A stretch of 64,000 bases of DNA from Corynebacterium minutissimum (GTDB lineage Bacteria > Actinomycetota > Actinomycetes > Mycobacteriales > Mycobacteriaceae): contig NZ_JSEF01000004.1 in assembly GCF_000805675.1 (NCBI RefSeq), positions 124,001 through 188,000 of the forward strand, given 5' to 3'. Below the pieces are notes generated by a model. The model saw only the letters and a list, made by a program, of their open reading frames with translations. It had not been told where the DNA came from and searched no databases. The position numbers and the translations under genes are program-made. Positions within the stretch are counted from its first letter, which is position 1. Each line of letters begins with the position of its first letter. This document shows, in pieces, positions 25,168-34,409 of the stretch.

Positions 25168-26597
25168 TACTGCTCACCTCCGTATGCGCGCAGGATGGCG
25201 CGCCCAATCGGTCCGGAGACCTGTCCACCAGTAGCGCCTTCGCCTAGGTTGCCGCCGTCCTTGACCACGACGCCGACCGCAATGTCCTTTTCCGGGTCAA
25301 AGGCCACGTACCACACGTGCGGGGCCAGGCCCTCGCCGTGCTCGGCGGTACCCGTCTTGGAGGCAAAGCCGTTGCCGTCGTAGCCCCAGGTGGAGCGCTC
25401 AGAAGCGAACATGAGGTCCGTCAAGGTGTGGGCGGTGTCTTCGTCGATGGCCTCAGCGGCCTGACGTGGTTGAGTCGTGCGCAGCTCATTCATCTGGGCA
25501 TCGGTAATGCGGTTGATGAGGTAGGGCTCCATGCGCTTGCCCTTATTCGCCACGGTGGCGGCCATGACCGCGGCCTGAAGGGCGGACATGGTGACGTCGC
25601 GCTGACCGATGGCCGATTGGGCGACCTGCGCGCCGTCGCTTAGCTCACCCAGCGCACCTGAGGAGGTCTCCACACCAAGCGAGTACTTCTCACCCACGCC
25701 GAAGCCTTCGGCGTATTTGCGCAGCTCATCGGCACCGATACCTTCGGACATCTCCACGAATGCCGTGTTGCAGGAGAGCGCAAAGGCGGTCAGAAGCGTG
25801 ACGCTGTCCGCGCCGCCGCAGGCCTGGTTGCCGTAGTTCGTAAGCTCCGTAACCGTATCCGGCAACGTGATGGACGCCGCGCCGGTCAGCGTGGAATTCG
25901 GATTGAAACCGTTGTTGAGGCCGGCAGCCGTGGTGATGATCTTAAAAATCGAACCCGGCGGCAGGGTCTCCTGCGTGGCATGGTTGATGAGCGGATTGCC
26001 CTCTTGATTCTGCAGCTGATCCCACGTTTCGGCCGCGTTGCTCCCGACGAGGTCGGAGACGTTGAAGCTGGGGCTCGACGCCATGGCCAGCACTTTGCCC
26101 GTGGAAGGCTGAATGGCTACGGCCGCGCCTTTGTAGCCGGGGCCGGCGAGCTGGTCATAGGCTGCCTGCTGCAGCGCCGGGTCGATGGTGACCTCCACGT
26201 TGGCACCCTTCTGCGGCTTGCCGGAGAGCATATCGAGCCAGTTGTGCGCCAGCAGCGAATCATCCTTGCCGTTGAGGATGTCATTCTGCGAGGCCTCCAG
26301 CTGGGAGGCGCCGAAGCGCTCCGAGAGGTAACCGGTGATATCAGCGAAGGCCGGGGAATCGGTGGGGTAGGAACGCGAGTAATTGCCGTTCTCATCCGCG
26401 GTGGACTGCGCCAAGACCGTATCGCCGGCGAAGATCTGGCCGCGCGGGGTAGTGCGCATTTCCAGGTAGCCGCGAACGTTCTTGGGGTTATGGGCGTACT
26501 TATCCGTCGAAAACGCCTGCACCACCGTGAGGTTCACGAGGAGTACTGCGGTAAGAAGGAGGGCAAACAGGGAGACGAGGCGAATCGATCTATTCAT
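25167..26597 (-). CDS. pbpA: Class B penicillin-binding protein PbpA
   Basis: A 476-residue peptidoglycan transpeptidase. An N-terminal membrane anchor (about 7-28) is followed by the dimerisation module and the transpeptidase domain, with the SxxK motif in PPGSIFKII, the SxN motif in LSCNTAF and KTG in FASKTGTAEHG, so the active site is complete. It works with RodA encoded immediately upstream (4-base overlap), the pair forming septal or polar peptidoglycan synthase. Confidence 0.94.
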   Translation of the reverse strand: MNRSIRLVSLFALLLTAVLLVNLTVVQAFSTDKYAHNPKNVRGYLEMRTTPRGQIFAGDTVLAQSTADENGNYSRSYPTDSPAFADITGYLSERFGASQLEASQNDILNGKDDSLLAHNWLDMLSGKPQKGANVEVTIDPALQQAAYDQLAGPGYKGAAVAIQPSTGKVLAMASSPSFNVSDLVGSNAAETWDQLQNQEGNPLINHATQETLPPGSIFKIITTAAGLNNGFNPNSTLTGAASITLPDTVTELTNYGNQACGGADSVTLLTAFALSCNTAFVEMSEGIGADELRKYAEGFGVGEKYSLGVETSSGALGELSDGAQVAQSAIGQRDVTMSALQAAVMAATVANKGKRMEPYLINRITDAQMNELRTTQPRQAAEAIDEDTAHTLTDLMFASERSTWGYDGNGFASKTGTAEHGEGLAPHVWYVAFDPEKDIAVGVVVKDGGNLGEGATGGQVSGPIGRAILRAYGGEQ

Positions 26598-27946
26598 CGG
26601 GTGGCCTCCTGGATGGCGGGGAACATGGACGTATCACTCGGAGCATTCGAGGTGAGCTCTCGCGCTGGGCGACGAGCCGCGTTGGAAATACGCAGCAGCA
26701 CGGCCAGCAACATGTAGTTGGCCATGAGCGAGGAGCCGCCGGCGGACATGAACGGCGTGGTCAGACCCGTCATGGGCAGCAGGGCGGAAATACCGCCGGT
26801 GACGACAAAGACCTGGACTGCGAGCGTAAGTGCCAAGCCCGAGGCCACTAGCTTGCCATAGGTATCACGGCAGGTCAGCGCGGTGCGGAAACCGCGGGAG
26901 ACGAGCATGGAGAAGAGGACAAGTACCGCAGCCAGGCCTACCAAACCGAATTCCTCGCCGATACCGGCCAGGATGAAGTCCGAATGCGCCACCGGCACCA
27001 TGTCCGGATGGCCCTGGCCCAAACCGGTACCGGTAATGCCGCCCGAGGACATGCCGAACAGCGCCTGGGAGAGCTGGAAGCCGGTGGTGTCATAGTTGGC
27101 CAGCGGGTCAATGAAATTGGAGAAACGCTGCTGGATCTTGTCCGAGACCTGGTAGATGCCGAAGCCGCCGATGCCCACGAGGATGACACCAATGATGAGC
27201 CAGCTCACGCGGTTGGTGGCCATGAAGAGCATGCCGAGCACCGTGCTAAACAGCAGCAGTGCCGGGCCGAAGTCATTGGAGATGCCCATGATGACAATGG
27301 CGATGCCCCAAATCACCAGGATGGGGGCTAGGTCACGCAGGCGGGGCAGGGACAGGCCCAAGAACTTAAAGCCCGCCACGGTGAACAGGGAGCGTTTCTG
27401 GGTAAGCAGCATGGCGAAGAACAAGATCAACAGGATCTTGGAGAACTCGCCCGGCTGGATGGAAAAGGGTCCAAGCCACAACCAAATGCGGGCTTCCACT
27501 CCTGGCGGCTGCGGCCACACCAGCGGCAGCGCCAGAAGGATGAGGCCGAGCGCGCCCAAGATATAGGAATAGCGCGTTAGCGAGCGGTGATCCCGCAAAA
27601 GAACAAGTACCAGCGCAAAGAGAATAAGACCGACGACGGTCCACATCACCTGCCGCACCGCGAGCTCGCCGCCGCTGGCCAGGTCAAGGCGCTGCAGCAT
27701 GATAAGCCCCGTGCCGTTGAGCACCGCGACGATGGGCAGCATGATCTGGTCCGCGTAGGGCGCTAAGAAACACAGGAAGAGGTGCGCTACGGCGAAGACG
27801 CCGATGAAGCCACCGATGAGGTAGAGCACGTCGAGGGTCAGCACGTTGCCTTGGGAGAGCTCGAGGCTCACCAAGGTGATGGCAAAAACTACCGTGGCGA
27901 AGACGAGCAGGCCGAACTCAGTTCCACGGGAAAAGAGCTTGCTCAC
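26594..27946 (-). CDS. rodA: SEDS-family glycosyltransferase RodA/FtsW
   Basis: A 450-residue protein with about ten membrane helices. It carries the SEDS signature region LFGMSSGGITGTGLGQG and the conserved segment PVAHSDFILAGIGEEFG, whose Asp is essential in this family. It polymerises lipid II for the neighbouring transpeptidase PbpA. The gene abuts pstP with no gap and overlaps pbpA, so the whole run is one operon. Confidence 0.93.
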   Translation of the reverse strand: MSKLFSRGTEFGLLVFATVVFAITLVSLELSQGNVLTLDVLYLIGGFIGVFAVAHLFLCFLAPYADQIMLPIVAVLNGTGLIMLQRLDLASGGELAVRQVMWTVVGLILFALVLVLLRDHRSLTRYSYILGALGLILLALPLVWPQPPGVEARIWLWLGPFSIQPGEFSKILLILFFAMLLTQKRSLFTVAGFKFLGLSLPRLRDLAPILVIWGIAIVIMGISNDFGPALLLFSTVLGMLFMATNRVSWLIIGVILVGIGGFGIYQVSDKIQQRFSNFIDPLANYDTTGFQLSQALFGMSSGGITGTGLGQGHPDMVPVAHSDFILAGIGEEFGLVGLAAVLVLFSMLVSRGFRTALTCRDTYGKLVASGLALTLAVQVFVVTGGISALLPMTGLTTPFMSAGGSSLMANYMLLAVLLRISNAARRPARELTSNAPSDTSMFPAIQEATR

Positions 27947-29311
27947 CTACTTCACCTCCCGGCAGTTGCCCTGTGAGGGCTTGTCCGCATCCTTCTTGGC
28001 GTCTTTGTCCTTATCCTTCGCGGCGTCTTCTGAGGCCGCGCACGGCTTCAAGGCCTTCTCCGACAGGCGCGTTAGCTGTGTCTGCACCTCGTCATAGGAG
28101 CCTGCAGGCAGGTTGCCCACGGCTGCGCGTTCTGACTCGGGAAGATCTGTGAGCCTAAACGGCGCATACTGGCCCGTGCACTCACCGGTGCTCAGCTTGA
28201 GTGAATTGTCATTGTTCAAGCACGCATGCTGATAGGTGTGGTGCAGGGAGCGGCCAAAGACCTCAAAATCCGCGCCTTGTTGGATGGTGAGGACCTCCTC
28301 CTCATCCGTAGTCACGTAATAGTTGTTGGCCACGTGGTTCTTCATCCACAGCCCACCGCTCACCACAATCACCAAGATAAGGACGAGGGAGGCGATAACC
28401 TTCCACCCTACCCGGCTGCGTCGCGGCGGCCGCTGCGGCTCATCCTCGGTGACCTCCCGGGGTTGTGCCTCAGCGGCTTGTGCTTTTGGGGGCGAGATTA
28501 GCTTCGCCGCACGGCTTGCTGAAGAATCCGGGTGCGTCGGCTCGGGTACGACGCCTTGGATGGCGCCGACGGTGATGGGGGAGACGTCGTCAAGCTCTGC
28601 GTCCACGACTTCTGCCACCACGATGGTGACGTTATCCGGACCGCCCGAACGCAACGCGAGGTCGCGCAGCATAATAGCGGCCTCATCCACCGAACCTTGG
28701 TTTAGCGCCTGCTCGATGGTCGACGCCGTCACCGGATCCGATAGTCCATCCGAGCACAGCAGGATACGGTCGCCCACCTGGGCATCCAGCGTAAAGAGCG
28801 TCGGCTCCACCGGGCGGCCGGTGTAGGCCTTGAGGATCAGAGACTTCTGCGGGTGGGACGAGACATCTGCCGGGTCGAGCTTGCCCTCATCCACGAGTGA
28901 CTGCACGTAGGTGTCATCTTTTGTCACCTGAGAAAGCTTGCCGTCACGCAGGCGGTAGCCGCGGGAATCACCCACGTGGCACACGCCGAACTGAGAGCCA
29001 TTGAACATCATGGCAGTCAGCGTGGTGCCCATACCTTCGGTTTCCGGGTGCTCGTCCACATGGTCACGGATTGCCGCGTTGGCATCTTCCGCCGCCGCGC
29101 CAAGCAGGGCCAGCATGTCGTTATCGCCCGGATCACGCTCGAGGGGCGCCATGTGCTCCACCATCGTCGTGGACGCGACTTCGCCGGCGGCGTGGCCACC
29201 CATGCCGTCGGCAAGCACCAGCAGGTGAGGTCCCGCGTGGGCGGAATCCTCGTTATTGTCGCGGACCAAACCGCGGTCCGTCACTGCAGTAAATTTCAGG
29301 CTCAACGTCAT
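27947..29311 (-). CDS. pstP: PP2C-type protein phosphatase PstP (Ppp)
   Basis: A 454-residue enzyme. The phosphatase domain (1-235) shows the metal-binding motifs RDNNEDSAH, VLADGMGGHAAGE, GDSRGY, LCSDGLSD and GGPDNVTIVV. A membrane helix near 312-332 separates it from an outer domain with Cys pairs (HACLNNDNS, STGECTG). It removes phosphate from PknA, PknB and their targets. It overlaps fhaB by 4 bases. Confidence 0.95.
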   Translation of the reverse strand: MTLSLKFTAVTDRGLVRDNNEDSAHAGPHLLVLADGMGGHAAGEVASTTMVEHMAPLERDPGDNDMLALLGAAAEDANAAIRDHVDEHPETEGMGTTLTAMMFNGSQFGVCHVGDSRGYRLRDGKLSQVTKDDTYVQSLVDEGKLDPADVSSHPQKSLILKAYTGRPVEPTLFTLDAQVGDRILLCSDGLSDPVTASTIEQALNQGSVDEAAIMLRDLALRSGGPDNVTIVVAEVVDAELDDVSPITVGAIQGVVPEPTHPDSSASRAAKLISPPKAQAAEAQPREVTEDEPQRPPRRSRVGWKVIASLVLILVIVVSGGLWMKNHVANNYYVTTDEEEVLTIQQGADFEVFGRSLHHTYQHACLNNDNSLKLSTGECTGQYAPFRLTDLPESERAAVGNLPAGSYDEVQTQLTRLSEKALKPCAASEDAAKDKDKDAKKDADKPSQGNCREVK

Positions 29312-29760
29312 GCCATCAACCTCACGGTCGTCCGACCAAGTTTGATATCCGAACCCACGCCAACGCGTTCCGGCTGGTCAATACGGGCACCACCCACGAA
29401 GGTGCCGTTGCGGGATTCCAAATCCTCCACAAACCACTCGCTGCCCCGACGGAACAGACGAGCGTGGTGGCCAGAGGAAAAATCATCACCAGTGACAAAA
29501 TCACAGTCCTGCGCGCGGCCCATCGTACAGTCCTCGAGGGTGCCCAGCTCCATGTGGGAACCGCGCAGGGGACCCTCCACGATGGCGATTTCACGCGGCG
29601 CTTCTCGACGCCTCTGCGACCCCTTTACCGGGGCCGATGCCTGGTACACGCCGGCCGCCTTATTGGCGTCACGGCGCATAGCGTTGAGCGCGACCAGAAT
29701 AAACAGCCACAGCAACACCAGCAGGCCGATGCGCAGCGACAGCAGCACGATCGAGTCCAT
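29308..29760 (-). CDS. fhaB: FHA-domain protein FhaB (FipA)
   Basis: A 150-residue protein with a single N-terminal membrane helix (about 6-28) and a C-terminal FHA domain (about 70-145) containing the phospho-threonine-binding GRAQDCDF, SSGHHARLF and ESRNGTFVGG motifs. It recruits phosphorylated partners near the division site. It lies between fhaA (30 bases away) and pstP in the operon. Confidence 0.93.
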   Translation of the reverse strand: MDSIVLLSLRIGLLVLLWLFILVALNAMRRDANKAAGVYQASAPVKGSQRRREAPREIAIVEGPLRGSHMELGTLEDCTMGRAQDCDFVTGDDFSSGHHARLFRRGSEWFVEDLESRNGTFVGGARIDQPERVGVGSDIKLGRTTVRLMA

Positions 29761-29790
29761 GGACGGTCCTTACTTTAGATGGGGTGGGGC

Positions 29791-30621
29791 TTAATAATTC
29801 TGGTTCTCAAGGCCCGTAATGCGGACCTCGATATGGGAGTGGCCGAGGGTAATCACGTCACCATCAGCCAGCAGCCAGTTGTCAATCGGGGTGTCATTGA
29901 CCGTGGTGCCGTTGGTGGACTGCAGGTCAACGAGCACCGCGTCCTGACCGTTCCACGTGATCTCCGCATGCTGGCGGGAGACACCCGTATCCGGCAGGCG
30001 CAGGTCCGCGTCAGTGCTACGGCCGAGGATATTGGAGCCTTCGCGCACGTGGTAGACGCGGGAGGAGCCATCCTGCAGCATGAGCGTTACCGCTGGGCCG
30101 TGTGGCGTTGGTGCCGGCTCATTCGGGTTCGGCACCATGAAAGCGGTGGTTGCGGCCTCATCGGCGTTGTGCGGCTGGGTCATAGAGTCCTCCTGACCAT
30201 GGTCGTGGTGGAAAATCGCATCGAATCCGGTTTCTTCTGTGGGCTCGTGGTCCAGGAAGGACGACACGCGCAGCTGGCCTGTACGCAGGCCCGACTCCTC
30301 CGCAATCCGCACGATGACCGGCCCCGCGAGGGACCAGCCACTGTTGCGAATAAAACGTGTGAGTTGATCAGATAGATCCGTAGGAATATCCCGATTTTGG
30401 GAGAGATTCTCAATGTCCTTGGAGGACACACCAACGGTCATGACGTTGGGGCTGTACAGCTTGCCGTCATCACCGCGGGACAGGTTGTCCTGCGCCTCCT
30501 GCTTGAGCAGCTCTTCAATCTCTGCGGGGACGACCTTGCCGCCAAAGACAAAGGCCATGCCGTTGTCTAATCCGCGTTGCAGGGAAGAATCCAGCTTGGC
30601 GAGTTTTTCTAGCAATGCCAT
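29791..30621 (-). CDS. fhaA: FHA-domain protein FhaA
   Basis: A 276-residue cytoplasmic protein. The N-terminal part (about 1-115, ALLEKLAKLDSSLQRGLDN) is the DUF3662 module, and the C-terminal FHA domain (about 195-270) has LGRSTDADLRL, SRQHAEI and STNGTTVND. It is the first gene of the operon. A strong ribosome-binding site AAAGGAGG precedes the ATG at unusual distance but no better start exists. In mycobacteria FhaA binds phosphorylated MviN and regulates peptidoglycan synthesis. Confidence 0.94.
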   Translation of the reverse strand: MALLEKLAKLDSSLQRGLDNGMAFVFGGKVVPAEIEELLKQEAQDNLSRGDDGKLYSPNVMTVGVSSKDIENLSQNRDIPTDLSDQLTRFIRNSGWSLAGPVIVRIAEESGLRTGQLRVSSFLDHEPTEETGFDAIFHHDHGQEDSMTQPHNADEAATTAFMVPNPNEPAPTPHGPAVTLMLQDGSSRVYHVREGSNILGRSTDADLRLPDTGVSRQHAEITWNGQDAVLVDLQSTNGTTVNDTPIDNWLLADGDVITLGHSHIEVRITGLENQNY

Positions 30622-30817
30622 GGGGGAAGTGCCGCCCTCCTTTCAAGAGTATTCCAGGGAACTATCTCACTGCGATGGTGGAATACAGCGATATAGCAGC
30701 GATCAGTATAGGTGTCTTTCCCCCTCTAAACGTAGACGCGCGCTGCAAAGTTCCCTGTGTATTCAGTAAAAAGCTCGGGTTTGCCAGCGGATTTGTCGAT
30801 TCATCAGGGCGGCGTGC

Positions 30818-30823
30818 TAAGGT
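30818..30823 (+). promoter_or_regulatory. Possible promoter of tRNA-Leu
   Basis: TAAGGT at 30818-30823 lies 28 bases before the tRNA, with a weak TTGTCG at 30793-30798. The 230-base gap between fhaA and the tRNA holds nothing else that I can identify. Confidence 0.35.
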
Positions 30824-30851
30824 TAGCTGGTCGCCAAGACATCAATACCCT

Positions 30852-30936
30852 GCCCGGGTGGCGGAATTGGCAGACGCGCTGGCTTCAGGTGCCAGTGTCC
30901 TTATAGGACGTGCGGGTTCAAGTCCCGCCCCGGGCA
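30852..30936 (+). tRNA. tRNA-Leu (anticodon CAG)
   Basis: A class II tRNA with a long variable arm. Acceptor GCCCGGG (30852-30858) pairs with CCCGGGC (30929-30935); the anticodon stem CTGGC/GCCAG encloses a 7-base loop with CAG at 30886-30888; the variable arm is TGTCCTTATAGGACG and the T-arm has GGTTCAAGTCC. No CCA is encoded. Confidence 0.96.
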
Positions 30937-30946
30937 CGCTGTGAAG

Positions 30947-30984
30947 TCTCGAGACATCGTTCCGGTCGGTGTCTCGAGATTTTT
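30947..30984 (+). terminator. Terminator after tRNA-Leu
   Basis: TCTCGAGACA (30947-30956) pairs with TGTCTCGAGA (30970-30979) around a 13-base loop and is followed by five T. Confidence 0.9.
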
Positions 30985-31009
30985 CGTTTTCAGTTCTTCC
31001 TGAAACGCG

Positions 31010-31672
31010 TCAAGGCCGAAAAATCACATCCGCAGTTATCATCGAAGTTCGATCTGCGAACTCGTCGCGGGAGAGCCGACCCACACCTGCAGGGAGACAG
31101 CCCAGTAGCGGCACACCGGTTACCTGCGGCATTTCCTCGACGTTGAGCCGGGTAGCCAGGTCTGGCTCAGTGGGAAGCGAGCCACCAATGAGCCCGAGAA
31201 TTTGCAGACCCCGGGTGCGGGCGGCTTCCACGGTGAGCTCCGCGGCGTTGAGGCTTCCCAATCCCATGCTGGTTACCACGATGAGGGGAGCACCGAGGTC
31301 ACAGGCGATGTCGGCCAGCGTGAAGTCGTCAGCTAGTCGAACGAGGAGGCCGCCGGCGCCTTCAACGAGCACAACCTCGGCGTCGATGTTGCGAATCCAC
31401 TCGACCAACTCCCGTCGATTCGGTTGGGGCATTCTCGCACGCCGGGCAGATAGGTTGGGTGCAAGCGGCTCGGGGTAGCGCACAAACTCGCGGGTCTCAA
31501 CTCCGGCGAGGCGGGAGATGGTGGGGGCGTCGCCAAGCCCGGCGGGTTCACCTGTCTGAACGGGCTTAGCCACGACGACGTGCTTGCCCGCAGCCTTGAG
31601 CTGGGCGGCGAGGGCAGCGGTGGCGATGGTCTTGCCCACGTCGGTGTTGGTTCCCGTAATACAAATGATCAT
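31010..31672 (-). CDS. bioD: Dethiobiotin synthetase
   Basis: Closes the ureido ring of 7,8-diaminopelargonate to make dethiobiotin, using ATP and CO2. The 220-residue protein starts MIICITGTNTDVGKT, containing the family's P-loop GTNTDVGKT, and holds a PVQTG segment and VEGAGGLLV. The start at 31672 overlaps the bioA stop by 4 bases; a longer frame exists upstream but only this start begins with the conserved motif. It shares the bioA promoter and operator. Confidence 0.94.
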   Translation of the reverse strand: MIICITGTNTDVGKTIATAALAAQLKAAGKHVVVAKPVQTGEPAGLGDAPTISRLAGVETREFVRYPEPLAPNLSARRARMPQPNRRELVEWIRNIDAEVVLVEGAGGLLVRLADDFTLADIACDLGAPLIVVTSMGLGSLNAAELTVEAARTRGLQILGLIGGSLPTEPDLATRLNVEEMPQVTGVPLLGCLPAGVGRLSRDEFADRTSMITADVIFRP

Positions 31673-32910
31673 GCTGCCTCCCCGGCTGCGTGGATGGCGC
31701 GGCAGATGCGCGCGATCTCCTCGTCGGTACAGATATAGGGCGGCATGGTGTAGATCAGCCGCCCGAACGGCCGCAGCCATACTCCTTGCTCAAGCGCGGC
31801 TAAAGTGGCAGCGGCCATGTCAACCTCGTGGTCCATTTCCAGCACGCCGATAGCGCCGCGGACCCTGGTGAGGCCGGGTGCGCCCTGAAGCCCCTTACGC
31901 AGACCTGCCTCAATTCGTGGTACTGCGCTGCGCCACTGGCCCTCCGCGATGAGCGCGGTGGACTCCGCAGCCACCGCGCAGGCGAGAGGGTTGGCCATGA
32001 AGGTTGGGCCATGCATGAGTGCGGTGGGCTGCATGCGCTTGGCGACGTCTTCCGTGGCCAACGTTGCCGCCAGTGGCATGAAGCCACCGGTCAGCGCCTT
32101 GCCAACGCACATAATATCCGGCACAACGCCGGCGTCCTGGGTGACGAAAAGCGAGCCGGTGCGCCCAAATCCGGTGGCGATTTCATCGGCGATCATGAGA
32201 ATTCCGTGCTTGTCGCACAAGCGGCGAACACCCGCTACCAGTGCGTTGTCGTGAAAACGCATGCCGCCAGCGCCCTGTACGCCGGGTTCGATGATGATGG
32301 CGGCGACGTCATCAGTAATGAGGCGCTCCATCTGTGCCAGGTAGTCTGACTGCTCGGATTCGCTCGCTCCTTCCGTGGGCGGGGCAGGGGCGAAGACCTG
32401 TTCAGTCAGTGTGCCTGCCCAGAGCGAATGCATGCCGCCCTGCGGATCGCAGACGCTCATCGCGCCAAAAGTATCGCCGTGGTAGCCGGAACGCCAGGTC
32501 AGCAGCTTGGTGCGGCCAGGTGGGGAGGCCTGCAAGGCCATCTTGATGGCGACTTCAACGGACACGGATCCGGAATCTGAGTAGAAGACATGGGAGAAAT
32601 CGCCGCGGGTCAGTTCCATGAGCTGAGTGGTCAGGCGTGCTGCGGGCTCGTGGGTAAGTCCACCGAACATGACGTGGCTAAAGCGATCAATCTGTTCTTT
32701 GGCGGCATTGACTAGCCGGGGGTGCGAGTGCCCATGACAGGCAGCCCACCAGGAACTCATGCCGTCGATAACGCGGCGGTCATCGGCGAGGTCAAGATAG
32801 GCACCATCGGTGCCGATGACCTCAAACGCGGGCGCGCTGGGTGCGGCATACGGGTGCCACATGTGGGCGGCATCTACTGCCGCTACTTGAACACTGTTCA
32901 AAAACTTCAC
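31669..32910 (-). CDS. bioA: Adenosylmethionine-8-amino-7-oxononanoate aminotransferase
   Basis: Converts KAPA to diaminopelargonate with S-adenosylmethionine as amino donor. The 413-residue fold type I enzyme shows HMWHPYA, WWAACHGHSHP, the PLP pocket GYHGDTFGAMSV, IIEPGVQGAGG, DEIATGFGRTG and the PLP Lys in GKALTGG. The start is GTG 32910; TACAGAT ends 6 bases before it, indicating a leaderless message. The BioQ-type operator overlaps codons 4 to 8. No bioF is nearby, as expected for biotin-auxotrophic corynebacteria. Confidence 0.93.
   Translation of the reverse strand: MKFLNSVQVAAVDAAHMWHPYAAPSAPAFEVIGTDGAYLDLADDRRVIDGMSSWWAACHGHSHPRLVNAAKEQIDRFSHVMFGGLTHEPAARLTTQLMELTRGDFSHVFYSDSGSVSVEVAIKMALQASPPGRTKLLTWRSGYHGDTFGAMSVCDPQGGMHSLWAGTLTEQVFAPAPPTEGASESEQSDYLAQMERLITDDVAAIIIEPGVQGAGGMRFHDNALVAGVRRLCDKHGILMIADEIATGFGRTGSLFVTQDAGVVPDIMCVGKALTGGFMPLAATLATEDVAKRMQPTALMHGPTFMANPLACAVAAESTALIAEGQWRSAVPRIEAGLRKGLQGAPGLTRVRGAIGVLEMDHEVDMAAATLAALEQGVWLRPFGRLIYTMPPYICTDEEIARICRAIHAAGEAA
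32888..32900. promoter_or_regulatory. BioQ-type operator in the start of bioA
   Basis: TGAACACTGTTCA is a perfect TGAAC-N3-GTTCA palindrome, the type bound by the TetR-family repressor BioQ in corynebacteria and mycobacteria. It lies inside the bioA coding region, 10 bases past the start codon, and so just downstream of the likely transcription start. Confidence 0.85.
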
Positions 32911-32955
32911 CCATTTATCTGTACCACATACAAAAGTTGTGCATAATTGCTTGGC

Positions 32956-34374
32956 ATGACAGTAATTGAACAGCGTTCAAGGAAAACGTTTTCACCCGCC
33001 ATTCCCGCGGTTGCAGGCATCGAGATGTGGGAGCGTTTTAGTTTCTATGGAATGCAGGCCATTTTGGCCTATTACCTCTATGACCAGGCGGGTGGGCTAG
33101 GGATTGAGCAAACCCATGCGACTGCGCTCGTTGGCGCGTATGGTGCTGTGCTCTACCTCTTCACGTTTGTTGGCGGATGGGTCTCCGACCGTGTTCTCGG
33201 TGCTGAGCGCACTCTGCTGGTTGGTGCATTCCTGTTGATGTGTGGGCATGTATCGCTGTCCCTGATTCCAGGGTTCCCCGGCTTGTTCGCGGGGCTGTTC
33301 CCGCTTGCACTCGGTTCCGGCTTGCTCAAAACCGCAGCTATTACGGTTTTAGGGGCAGCGTTTCCGGCTGAGGGCAACAATAGTGCTTTCCAGATTTTCT
33401 ACCTCGGTATTAACGTCGGTGCAGTTGCTGGACCGATGCTGACTGGTTGGCTATCCACGGCCTATGGCTATCACGCAGGTTTTGGTGCCGCTGCGGGCTT
33501 GATGCTTATCGGATGCGTGTCTTACTTGCTGCTGCGCTCACGCCTTTTGGCCAGCATTAGCGTTGACATCACCCGTCCTTCAAACCCGATTGCCCCTAAG
33601 CATCTCGCCTTTATTGCAGGTGCGGCTGTTTCAGTCTGCGCATTAGGAGTCTGGTGTCTAGCCTCGGGCGCTTTAACGCCTGACCGCATGGCTTTTGTTT
33701 TACTTCTCACTACTGTAGCGGTGGCAGTAGGCCTGATTGTCACTATGTTGGTCTCCCCGCGAGTGAGTGCGCCTGAGCGCCGTCGGGTCAGGGCCTTCCT
33801 TCCGCTTTTTGTGGCCTCCACAATGTATTGGGCGCTGCAATCCCAAACTTATGGAGTGCTTGCGGTGTATTCCGATCAGCGCCTAGATCGCAGCATCGCT
33901 GGTTTTGAGATTCCGGCGGCGTGGACGCAGTCCCTCAATCCCTTCTTCATTTTGGTCTTCGCGCTGCCCATTGCTGCATTCTTGGCAAAAAGGAACGTGC
34001 ACCGCAACCGTGTGATGGGCGGGGGTCTGGCGCTAGCTGGTGCGGGACTGTTTATCCTTCTGCCTTTTGTGAGTGCTACAGCGGTTCCATTCCTGGCGCT
34101 AGCACTGTGCATCATGCTCATGAGCATCGGAGAGCTCTTCATCGGGCCCATTGGTATGGCGGCGACAACTGCCTATGCGCCCGCAGCTTTTAAAACCCGT
34201 TTTTCGGCTCTGTTCTTCCTCTCCCTAGCTATCGGAACCTCGCTGGCCGGCAGCTTGTCCACGTTGTACTCGGCTGATACTGAATTTCTCTATCTGGTTC
34301 TCGTGGGTATTGTCCCAGTTATTACTGGCGGTGTAATCGCTTGTGCAGGCTTAAGCAGGGCGAAGTTGTCGTAG
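32956..34374 (+). CDS. POT-family (proton-dependent oligopeptide) transporter
   Basis: A 472-residue membrane protein with about 12-14 helices. The N-terminal EMWERFSFYGMQ is the ExxERF-x-(Y/F)G signature of the POT/PTR family, in which it couples proton flow. The FYLGINVGAVAGPMLTG segment is also typical. Members import di- and tripeptides, nitrate or other small acids. It faces bioA, with a TGAAC-N3-GTTCA operator in its first codons, so it is probably repressed by biotin and may import biocytin, peptide-bound biotin or a pathway intermediate. CATAAT lies 8 bases before the ATG (leaderless). The substrate is inference. Confidence 0.88.
   Translation: MTVIEQRSRKTFSPAIPAVAGIEMWERFSFYGMQAILAYYLYDQAGGLGIEQTHATALVGAYGAVLYLFTFVGGWVSDRVLGAERTLLVGAFLLMCGHVSLSLIPGFPGLFAGLFPLALGSGLLKTAAITVLGAAFPAEGNNSAFQIFYLGINVGAVAGPMLTGWLSTAYGYHAGFGAAAGLMLIGCVSYLLLRSRLLASISVDITRPSNPIAPKHLAFIAGAAVSVCALGVWCLASGALTPDRMAFVLLLTTVAVAVGLIVTMLVSPRVSAPERRRVRAFLPLFVASTMYWALQSQTYGVLAVYSDQRLDRSIAGFEIPAAWTQSLNPFFILVFALPIAAFLAKRNVHRNRVMGGGLALAGAGLFILLPFVSATAVPFLALALCIMLMSIGELFIGPIGMAATTAYAPAAFKTRFSALFFLSLAIGTSLAGSLSTLYSADTEFLYLVLVGIVPVITGGVIACAGLSRAKLS
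32967..32979. promoter_or_regulatory. BioQ-type operator in the start of the POT transporter gene
   Basis: TGAACAGCGTTCA, perfect in both half-sites, begins 11 bases after the ATG of the transporter. It mirrors the operator in bioA on the other side of the 45-base divergent promoter region. Confidence 0.85.
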
Positions 34375-34409
34375 AAACACGCTGCTGGCGAAAAGTCTCT
34401 TAACCCGAG

